The notes under the pieces: generated by a model
What the model saw: the letters and a program-made list of their open reading frames with translations, nothing else
Database searches by the model: none
What the model was told of the DNA's origin: nothing
Translations under genes and position numbers: made by a program
Assembly: GCA_029261165.1 (NCBI GenBank)
Contig: JAJDBV010000028.1
Location: 1-64,000 of the forward strand
Source of the DNA: Nitrospirota bacterium
GTDB lineage: Bacteria; Nitrospirota; Nitrospiria; SBBL01; JAADHI01
Reading direction: 5' to 3'
DNA: 64,000 bases
Part shown: positions 29,866 through 37,893 of the stretch, piece after piece
Numbering within the stretch: the first letter of the stretch is position 1
How the letters are laid out: each line of letters opens with the position of its first letter

Positions 29866-30165
29866 ATGAAGCGTTCACGAATGGTAAAGACCATTCTTCC
29901 GGGTCTGTACCTGATAGTAAGCCAGGTCTTTGAAAGAACTGCGGAGGCCGCCGTCAACAATGCGCGGCTTGAGGCGGCGGGGAGAGAAATCACGGAGCTG
30001 ATTGTGCTCTTATCTGTGATCGCTGCAACCATCGGTATCTTGATGGGTGCGATCAAAATCAGAAAAGGCCTGCAGGCTGAGGGAAAAGATGTCATTACCG
30101 GAAGCTGTGTTTGCCTTTTTGTTGCTTCTTCTCTATACATGATCATTTCCCTGGTCTCAGGATAA
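29866..30165 (+). CDS. Second VirB2-like small membrane protein
   Basis: Two TM segments; same layout as preceding gene. Confidence 0.5.
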   Translation: MKRSRMVKTILPGLYLIVSQVFERTAEAAVNNARLEAAGREITELIVLLSVIAATIGILMGAIKIRKGLQAEGKDVITGSCVCLFVASSLYMIISLVSG

Positions 30166-30168
30166 ACG

Positions 30169-30441
30169 ATGCCAGCATTTAACAGCCGGTTGAAGCCAAA
30201 GAAAATAGGACATATGCCTTTGTATTCTGTGATCGGCATGTTAGGCATGCTCATTACGGGGGTGCTTTCCATCGTTCTTCCGATGCTGTTCAAGCTGGTG
30301 ATGATAGTCCTGTTCGGGGCTTGTTTTTTCATGGCCGGATTCTGTTTCTGGGTTGGCGATGAGATTCCCTTTATTCCCATTAAACTTGCAAACAAACGAG
30401 AAAAAAACCGCGTCACTTCAGAAACCTGGACGGACGCTTAG
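30169..30441 (+). CDS. VirB3-like membrane protein
   Basis: Small two-TM protein directly before the VirB4-like ATPase. Confidence 0.5.
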   Translation: MPAFNSRLKPKKIGHMPLYSVIGMLGMLITGVLSIVLPMLFKLVMIVLFGACFFMAGFCFWVGDEIPFIPIKLANKREKNRVTSETWTDA

Positions 30442-32799
30442 ATGCTGACAAATAGAAAACAATACCCTGATTTATATTCCTGGAGCCACCCTCTGGGCGA
30501 CACTGTCCTTGCCCATCAGGACGGAGCCGTCTCCGTTTATATTGATTGGGCGGGTTTTGATGTTGAGATGCTCTCGGAACTTGAACGCAGGAGTGTCTCA
30601 GCGGACTTGTTGTCCGCGCTCAATACCCTTGAGCCGGGATACTGTGCGGAGTTTCATTTCTGGCGCGAGTGGGATGCATCTTTAGCCCAGGACTATCGGA
30701 ATCGGAAGATGAAGCGGGGCAGTGAATTTGCGGCCGCAATCCGAAAGGCCCAGGCAGACCATCTGGCCCAATACGGCATGTCCAACCAGGTGGGGCTTGT
30801 TCTGACCAAAGAGCCGAAGAACTCTTTTTGGGGCGGGGCGAAAACCGCCTTAAAGAATCAAAGCCGGTCCGCTAACGCACTGATGGAGCGAGCGGAGATA
30901 CTGGCCTCAAAGCTACCGGGGGGAAGGCTTGCGCCCTTGCAAACATACTATGACCGTATCACTCAAAGCTATGACCGGAAGCGTTTCAACAAAAAGCGGA
31001 TCTTCCGTTACGATCCAAAATTTTTGCTCTCCGAGTCGATCTTAGCCGAAGCACCGTCCACCAAGGCGGACGATCATATCCTGATTGGCGGAGAGAGAAG
31101 CAAGGTCTTGCTGCTCCACCTCTACCCGGATTCCTATCCTGGATGGTTTTTGTTTTTATCTACACTCAGTATTCCTTTGCATATTTCCTTCATCTTGAGA
31201 TCAACAGATAAAACGGCAACCTTACAACAGGCCGAGCGGGAAAGTCGCCTGGCGGAAGGCACCTTGAGCGAACGAGGAGGGGAGGATCAATCTCATAAGA
31301 TAGAAGCGCTTTCAAACTTCAGGGCCTACATTGTCGCGAATAACCTTCCGGTCTTTCAAAACAGCTTTGTCATTCATCTGCATGGTTCCCTCGAAGAAAA
31401 CAATCGCTACGCCACCATTATTTCGGACTGGATTGAAAAAAATCAGGGCCAAATCCGAGACCAGGATTACATACAGCATCCGTACTGGCGCACTGCCCAG
31501 CCGGGACAGGGCTATCGAAGCTCGATGTGGAGACCCGACGAAGGAGAGCAGATCGCAAACATGATTCCGGCCCAGGTCTTCAAGTCCGGAGAGGCCGACC
31601 CGGAGTCGTTGAGGCTAGGGGAGTCGGGGCAGCTGATCGGTTTTAGCCTGCTAAATCAACCCGTAGCCCATTCACTCACCGTCGCAATGACAGGAGGGGG
31701 AAAAGGAGTCGATAAAATCGCGACCATTGCTGAGACCTATCCCTTTGGTATGGACTGGTATATTCAGGAAGTCGGCCCGACCTATCGCTACGTTGTTGAA
31801 GGTTTCGGCGGCGCTTATACGCAGATCGATCCACGGTATACCGTGGTGAATCCTTTGCCGCCCTATAAACTGGCGGATCACAACGCGAAACGGCCATTAG
31901 ACCCCATCGTTGCGGGGACAACGGCAAATGCCCTGGCCTTTCTACTCACAGACGGTCGTACTACCTTGACTGTACATGAAACCGCCGCTGTGCAATCGGC
32001 ATTGCAGTTGCTTTATTCGGTGCCCTCCTCTGATAAAGCCCCTCTTTTACCAGACTTACTTTCCGAACTTGAATCGTATGATGTTGAGCAAAAAGAACAG
32101 CAAAAGGCGGCTCGGGAAATGGCCGCCAACCTTTCGAGTTTTCTGGAAACCACGGAGGGGCGACTTTTTAGTCAAGCCTCCAATCTGGCGATCACTGAGG
32201 GCATCTGCGGGGTTGACTTGAAGGATGTGGACAAGGCGAACCCGAAATTATTGAAGTTCTACCTGATATTCATCTCTTTGCAGTACAGCCATCTGGCCTT
32301 TTCCGGGAAAAGACCCTCAACATGTCTTTTCGATGAGTTCCACAAATTTATCCGGGTTTCTCCTGAGATTGTCGGGTCGTTTATTTCGATGATCACCCGT
32401 ACCGGGCGGAAGGACTATAACTTTGCCGACATCGTGACGCAGGGGACCAGTGAAATTGATGCGATTGAAAAAGAAGTGATCAACAGTATGCCGCTGAGAT
32501 CTTTACTGTACAGGGGTGATGAATGGGAGGACATTGGAAAACGCATCAACATGCCGGACACGCCTTTAAACATTTGGAAGCAGTTTCCCTATCCCATGAG
32601 GATGGACTGGCGACCGGCCATTCGATCCGTTGCGTCTGATTACTACAATCTACACCTGACCTTTCCCAATATCATCCTCGATCTTGGAAATACGAATCCG
32701 GACGATCTTAAAATAAAAGAGCAAATCGCCAAAGACATAGATGATCCTTTAGAACGCTTAAGCCTGTTCAGACAATACAAAGAGGGGATTTTGAAATGA
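30442..32799 (+). CDS. virB4-like: VirB4/TraC-like T4SS ATPase
   Basis: Length, position, MTGGGKGVDK nucleotide-binding motif, CLFDEFHKFI Walker B. Confidence 0.75.
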   Translation: MLTNRKQYPDLYSWSHPLGDTVLAHQDGAVSVYIDWAGFDVEMLSELERRSVSADLLSALNTLEPGYCAEFHFWREWDASLAQDYRNRKMKRGSEFAAAIRKAQADHLAQYGMSNQVGLVLTKEPKNSFWGGAKTALKNQSRSANALMERAEILASKLPGGRLAPLQTYYDRITQSYDRKRFNKKRIFRYDPKFLLSESILAEAPSTKADDHILIGGERSKVLLLHLYPDSYPGWFLFLSTLSIPLHISFILRSTDKTATLQQAERESRLAEGTLSERGGEDQSHKIEALSNFRAYIVANNLPVFQNSFVIHLHGSLEENNRYATIISDWIEKNQGQIRDQDYIQHPYWRTAQPGQGYRSSMWRPDEGEQIANMIPAQVFKSGEADPESLRLGESGQLIGFSLLNQPVAHSLTVAMTGGGKGVDKIATIAETYPFGMDWYIQEVGPTYRYVVEGFGGAYTQIDPRYTVVNPLPPYKLADHNAKRPLDPIVAGTTANALAFLLTDGRTTLTVHETAAVQSALQLLYSVPSSDKAPLLPDLLSELESYDVEQKEQQKAAREMAANLSSFLETTEGRLFSQASNLAITEGICGVDLKDVDKANPKLLKFYLIFISLQYSHLAFSGKRPSTCLFDEFHKFIRVSPEIVGSFISMITRTGRKDYNFADIVTQGTSEIDAIEKEVINSMPLRSLLYRGDEWEDIGKRINMPDTPLNIWKQFPYPMRMDWRPAIRSVASDYYNLHLTFPNIILDLGNTNPDDLKIKEQIAKDIDDPLERLSLFRQYKEGILK

Positions 32800-33431
32800 A
32801 AAGATCTGGTGCCTTCGTCCTGATAATTCTTTTACTTCTTGTGGCCGTCCCGCCCAGGCCTGCCACAGCAATAATGACCTTTGACCCGACTGCAAACAAG
32901 ACCCTGATGGCGATTTGGGGAAAACTTACCGTGATGTATACGACCATAAAAGGTCATTTGGACACCGCAGTTGAAATGGAAGAGATCATGTCGGACGCCA
33001 ATGCAACTTATCAGACGATTTCCAATCTGGACATCAGCGAAATCGCGGAGGATTTTAAATCAGGCGATATCCTGAACGGCGCGGGGCCGTTTGGAAAATT
33101 AGGGATGCTCCAGCTTGAAATAGAAGATAAGGTTTCGGCAGGGGAGGACCATGTCGATTATGCCGTGGCGCAAAAAAATCGGATTCAAAACTTAAGGCGG
33201 CTGGCAAAGTTAAAAACCGCATCATTCAAGAACATGGGCAAAGCAAGCCGGGATTTAAAAGAGCGAGACTCCAGCCAGATTACCGCGCAATCCACCGCGA
33301 CCCTGGCGGCCTTAGCAACGATTGAAGAAGATAGAAAAGGGAAGAAGGCCATTGCGGAGGCTAGGGCGAAAAATGAGGAACGAAAAACTATCCGACAGCT
33401 GGGGAAAATCTACACGGCGATGGGGAAATAA
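32796..33431 (+). CDS. VirB5/TrbJ-like exported protein
   Basis: Signal peptide, coiled-coil content, between VirB4- and VirB6-like genes. Confidence 0.6.
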   Translation: MKRSGAFVLIILLLLVAVPPRPATAIMTFDPTANKTLMAIWGKLTVMYTTIKGHLDTAVEMEEIMSDANATYQTISNLDISEIAEDFKSGDILNGAGPFGKLGMLQLEIEDKVSAGEDHVDYAVAQKNRIQNLRRLAKLKTASFKNMGKASRDLKERDSSQITAQSTATLAALATIEEDRKGKKAIAEARAKNEERKTIRQLGKIYTAMGK

Positions 33432-34709
33432 TTGAAAGCGATTGAACTTCTGGTCTTATCACTTGATCCGAGTCGGGTTTACCACTTCGGGGAACAAGTT
33501 GCCTGGACGGTCTTCACCTATATTACCCCGGTTCTTTTGGTGATTGCTGTTGCGGTGAGAACCCTCGAAACCCAATTGGATAACACAACCTCCATGGGAA
33601 AATGGGAACGGGCCATCCGGGATTTTTTCCTCTTTGGTTTTTTGATCGGTTCTTATTTCGGCATCATGATGATGTTTAATGTCCTCATGAACGAAATTTA
33701 TGTGTTGACGCATGATCTCGGAAATTTTGAGCTGCTTGCCCAGGAGATGAAACGACTACTCGCAGATGCAAACCAGGGGGAAGAAGGGAAGATCGGCACG
33801 GCCTGGCGTAATTTCAACTTCTGGCTGCGGGATATTTACCGTTTGATCATGACTGTATTCTTTTGGGCTTCAAGCCTTTTTGTGATTACGACGCATGTCA
33901 TCCTGAAAGGGGCGCATGGGATGATCTACACCTTTGTCCTGGTCTATGGGCTGATTGCCATCCCGCTATCCATGACCTCCAATTTTAAACTGCTTAAAGG
34001 CTGGGCCACGCTTCTTGGTGGAACGCTGCTTTGGCCGATTGTGGAAGGTCTGCTCATCGGGTTTTTCGGCGTACTGTTTCAGGATGCCTCCCAGGAGATC
34101 ATCAATATCGGGGGTGTGCGGGCCTATCAAAATGATCGTGATTTCAAGGCCTTTTTTTCCGTCGTCAATGTGACCCTGGCCTTTATGATGATTTTGGCTC
34201 CGGTCATCTCAGCCACCCTTGTCGCAAATGCCAATTCAATGTTTGCCCTTGTTGCGCCCTTCGCGTCCGGGGCCATGTCGGTAGGTTTGGGTGCACTGGC
34301 CGCAGGAAAAGCCGTGGTACCGGGCGGGAAAGGGTTTGGAGTTTTAAGGTCAGGTGCAACAACAATGGGTTTGATCGGTCCCGGTGCCCTGGCAGGAGAG
34401 GGCGGGTCTGCAGGTGGATCTGGCGGAAGTTCAAGTGTGGCGTCTTACAGTGGTGGTCCGAGTGCGCGCGCTGGTGGCGATTCCACTTCATCATCAGGTG
34501 GAGCAACTTCAGTCCGCGGCGCTTCCAGTGCCGGAGTTGAAGCGAGACCGAGTGACAGCGGCCCGTCGGCACGCAGTGGTGATGGGAGCAAGGACGCACC
34601 AGAGGCCTCACTGTCTGCCAAGGAAGAAAAGAGAATAAAGAGCCAGAAAGGACATTTTGTAAATCAGGCGCGGAAAAAGACCAACATCAAAAAGGATGAC
34701 TTATTATGA
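33432..34709 (+). CDS. VirB6/TrbL-like polytopic membrane protein
   Basis: Multiple TM segments and Gly/Ser-rich C terminus. Confidence 0.7.
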   Translation: MKAIELLVLSLDPSRVYHFGEQVAWTVFTYITPVLLVIAVAVRTLETQLDNTTSMGKWERAIRDFFLFGFLIGSYFGIMMMFNVLMNEIYVLTHDLGNFELLAQEMKRLLADANQGEEGKIGTAWRNFNFWLRDIYRLIMTVFFWASSLFVITTHVILKGAHGMIYTFVLVYGLIAIPLSMTSNFKLLKGWATLLGGTLLWPIVEGLLIGFFGVLFQDASQEIINIGGVRAYQNDRDFKAFFSVVNVTLAFMMILAPVISATLVANANSMFALVAPFASGAMSVGLGALAAGKAVVPGGKGFGVLRSGATTMGLIGPGALAGEGGSAGGSGGSSSVASYSGGPSARAGGDSTSSSGGATSVRGASSAGVEARPSDSGPSARSGDGSKDAPEASLSAKEEKRIKSQKGHFVNQARKKTNIKKDDLL

Positions 34710-35023
34710 GCCAGATTGGTAATATTTCCAGAAAAATTGACATTATGAAAGAAAACAGGGAAAATGTATCCCTTTCAGCTCCGGCGAAGATCGAGAAAAA
34801 TAATTTATTAAAAGCCCATGGTCAAACCGGTTGGTTGATTGTGCGCCTTCAGCGCTATGCTTTGCTGGGATGGGGACTTTTTTTCGTTCTGTTTTTTATC
34901 TTACTGGGATCGTATTTTCTAAACATGGTTCTGCCAAGGCCGGTGATGGTGGTAGACAGCGAAGGCCAGTATGTAGGCGATGTGGATTCCTGGAGCCGGT
35001 CAAACGGCATGAGGACGAACTGA
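34706..35023 (+). CDS. VirB8-like, N-terminal TM part (split gene, part 1)
   Basis: TM segment followed by VVDSEGQYVGDV; ends TGATG. Confidence 0.55.
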   Translation: MSQIGNISRKIDIMKENRENVSLSAPAKIEKNNLLKAHGQTGWLIVRLQRYALLGWGLFFVLFFILLGSYFLNMVLPRPVMVVDSEGQYVGDVDSWSRSNGMRTN

Positions 35024-35409
35024 TGAGTGCGGGCAAGAGGTTCCTGTCCTTTTACTTGTCGATGAACAGCGAAACGATTTTTGAAGACTACGCCATTGCA
35101 ATGAATATGATGGAAAAACCACTTTTTGATCAAACAAAGGAAAATATTCAAAAAGACGGATATCTTGCCCGGATTTCAAAGGCAAGATCGAGATCCCACA
35201 TTGAATTTGAGAAGGGCGAGGACGGCACACGGATCATCGAGCGAAAAGAATTGGAATCAACCAGCCGCTATAAAGGGGTCTTGACGATCTTTCCCTTAGA
35301 AGGGCCACCCGTTGAAAGCCCTTACGATATCACCCTATTTATGAAAGCGGTTCCTAGCACGTCATTAAGGACATCGGGCATTGAAATTACTGCGATTCAC
35401 GATAATTAG
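35023..35409 (+). CDS. VirB8-like, periplasmic part (split gene, part 2)
   Basis: AGKRFLSFYLSMNSETIFEDYAIAMNMM continues VirB8-like sequence in another frame. Confidence 0.5.
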   Translation: MSAGKRFLSFYLSMNSETIFEDYAIAMNMMEKPLFDQTKENIQKDGYLARISKARSRSHIEFEKGEDGTRIIERKELESTSRYKGVLTIFPLEGPPVESPYDITLFMKAVPSTSLRTSGIEITAIHDN

Positions 35410-36298
35410 TCTTTTTTTATCTTCTTTTTTTCTGGGAATGGCTTCGGCTGAGCCGAGGGAAAAGACGGTGACCTTAAAAAAGATCACCCATCTGGTGGTC
35501 GAGATTGTGCCGGATCTGGGTACACATTTTATCTTCCCCTTCGTGCTGGACGAGGGGGACAGCGCCATTCCCTTCACGATGGTTTCCACCAACAAGGTCT
35601 TCTCTACCGAGCGAAAAGAAAAACGCAATTCTTTTGTGGTTCTGATTGACCGTGAGAAAATACCTCCTCAGTTTCAGGGTGGAGAAATGCCCCAATATTT
35701 TGGGAATTTATTCCTGACGGTAGGGGATTACATGGTCTCCATCGAGCTTCGTACCACGAATGACCTGACTCGACATTATACGGACATTGTCTTTAAGTTT
35801 GGGGCGATCGAGCAGGAGATCCTGATTCAGAAGGTGATTAAAAAGCGGCTGGAAAAACTGGAAGCGGAACACAGCCAGCGGATGGCCGAGATTGAAAGTC
35901 TCGCTGAGAAAAAAGTGATCGGAAAATTGGGAGCGCTTGCGATTCGCACACCCAGTACCAGGAAGATCAAAGAGGAAACAATTGAACGTTTGGGTGGGGG
36001 CGAAGTTGTCTTATATGTGGACCGATCTTTAAGCTATGGTCCCTTTCTCTCCATCGTCTATGAAATTGAAAACAAGGGGAAGAGTGGTTTGACAATTACA
36101 GATATTAATCTTATGCAGGAAAACACCATATTAGGCAGTAAGGTCGAACTTAAGATAGAGAAGGAATTGCCGCCGAGATTGATGCCCGATCAGATCCATA
36201 AAGGGGTGATCTCCATGACAAAAGATCTTGTCATCCCGGAGGAGTTATTGACTTTACAGGTTTCTACGAATAGAGGAGACATCGAAACCACATGGTGA
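35381..36298 (+). CDS. VirB9/TraK-like secreted protein
   Basis: Signal peptide; beta-rich; position between VirB8- and VirB10-like genes. Confidence 0.55.
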   Translation: MKLLRFTIISLFLSSFFLGMASAEPREKTVTLKKITHLVVEIVPDLGTHFIFPFVLDEGDSAIPFTMVSTNKVFSTERKEKRNSFVVLIDREKIPPQFQGGEMPQYFGNLFLTVGDYMVSIELRTTNDLTRHYTDIVFKFGAIEQEILIQKVIKKRLEKLEAEHSQRMAEIESLAEKKVIGKLGALAIRTPSTRKIKEETIERLGGGEVVLYVDRSLSYGPFLSIVYEIENKGKSGLTITDINLMQENTILGSKVELKIEKELPPRLMPDQIHKGVISMTKDLVIPEELLTLQVSTNRGDIETTW

Positions 36299-37302
36299 TG
36301 GTTTTTCTACTGATATTGCTCTTTCCGCTTCCCGCGCAGGCCATAACGGCGGATGAGTTACGAGAGTTGTCTAATGTCTGGGAGGAAAGCGAACGGGAGC
36401 GGGCCGGGCGGATTGAGACGAGAGACCTAAATAAACTGATCCCGAAGAAACCTGCACAGAAAAGCCCTCCATTAAAACCGGAACAAGCGAAGGAAGATCG
36501 GCCTGTGGCCGTCAAAAAGGATTTGACAGTGATTGTTCAGGAGGAAGTTCAGAAAAAGGTTCCTGATCAACCTAAATCGAAGAAATATGAGAAGGAGGAA
36601 GGTCAGCCGGACGGTATCCAAGAGGGTCACACCTTCATATCCGTTCCTGAGGCGGAAGCGGCTCTTTTGCCAGGGCGGCTTCCGCCTAAAATGTTTAAAC
36701 AGAATATGGACGGGAAATATTTTCCACCGCCGCGTCAAGGCGGGTTCGGGGCCATTACGGATGCCGTGAGCCCGGAACAGACACAGATGTTCGGAATTCC
36801 TATCGGGACGTGGATCAAAGCAGAACTCAAAAGATCGGCAAGCAATGCAGAGCCGGGCTTAATTGAGATTTATACCACGGAAGAAGTCAGTGGGAAGAAA
36901 AAAATATTGCCATCGGGGTCCACCCTTTTTGCCAGAAAAGCGTATAACGCCGGGACGAAAAAACTGGACTTGATCGTGGAAAAAGGAATCACCCCGCAAG
37001 AACTTGAATTTGAAGTGCAGGGGCTGGTGTTTGATCTTCACAAATCAGCGGGTTTGATTGGCAACATTACAACCGATTCCCAGATGATCGTTGAGCGGTC
37101 AACGTCGAAAGGTTTAATTGCGGCAGGGGAGCAAGTGATAGATAACATTGCCGGTTCCACGATCATCGGGGCGGCAGGGTCCGCCGCCGCAGAATCATTA
37201 TTCAGTGACAGTGCAGATGTTGTCCATGAGACAAAAAAGCTGAAGCAGACGATCCGGTCGGCCCCTCAAGCCTTGCTGATCCGCGTGGAGGAAACCTTTT
37301 AG
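36292..37302 (+). CDS. virB10-like: VirB10/TrbI/TraB-like protein
   Basis: IPIGTWIKAELKRS...LPSGSTLFARKAYN...AAGEQVIDNIAG. Confidence 0.75.
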   Translation: MVMVFLLILLFPLPAQAITADELRELSNVWEESERERAGRIETRDLNKLIPKKPAQKSPPLKPEQAKEDRPVAVKKDLTVIVQEEVQKKVPDQPKSKKYEKEEGQPDGIQEGHTFISVPEAEAALLPGRLPPKMFKQNMDGKYFPPPRQGGFGAITDAVSPEQTQMFGIPIGTWIKAELKRSASNAEPGLIEIYTTEEVSGKKKILPSGSTLFARKAYNAGTKKLDLIVEKGITPQELEFEVQGLVFDLHKSAGLIGNITTDSQMIVERSTSKGLIAAGEQVIDNIAGSTIIGAAGSAAAESLFSDSADVVHETKKLKQTIRSAPQALLIRVEETF

Positions 37303-37872
37303 ATGCGGGTTTGGGTTTTTACGCTTCTGTTTATCGGAATGATCCCTGCAATCTCCTCCGCGCGATCCTGGAAGGCCGGGCTGATGATCGGTGGGGGAGT
37401 TGTATCAGTTGATGACCCAGCGGGAAGCACTGAAGTCAAAACACACCTCACTTTTCTAAACGGCATCGCGACGATTCCTTACAGGAGAGATCGTCGGTTT
37501 TTTGTTCATCTTTTTCACAACCGGTTTGATCTCGACACCAGTAACAACAAGGTATCCGGAGAAGTGAAAAGCCTGGGACTCAACACCTCCTACCAAACAA
37601 AACTGAGGCTTTCACGACACTGGAAGCCATGGGTCGGAGGGGGACTCGGATTTTCAAACGACACATTCAAAAACCGGATTCTGCTCGATAATGAAGGGTT
37701 TATCATTAGAGAGTTTCCGAATCGGGAGAAAGAGGCAATCAATCTCCTGCTCAATGCCAGTATGATCTTAAAACAAATGCGTCCTTTTGATCTTGGGGTA
37801 CATTTTCAGTATGAATTTCCGATCTCAGGGGATATCCAGCGATTCACCGTGGCGGCGACAATACTTTATTAA
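37303..37872 (+). CDS. Exported outer-membrane beta-barrel-like protein
   Basis: Signal peptide, alternating hydrophobic strands. Confidence 0.5.
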   Translation: MRVWVFTLLFIGMIPAISSARSWKAGLMIGGGVVSVDDPAGSTEVKTHLTFLNGIATIPYRRDRRFFVHLFHNRFDLDTSNNKVSGEVKSLGLNTSYQTKLRLSRHWKPWVGGGLGFSNDTFKNRILLDNEGFIIREFPNREKEAINLLLNASMILKQMRPFDLGVHFQYEFPISGDIQRFTVAATILY

Positions 37873-37893
37873 AGCTCATATTCATAAAGGACC

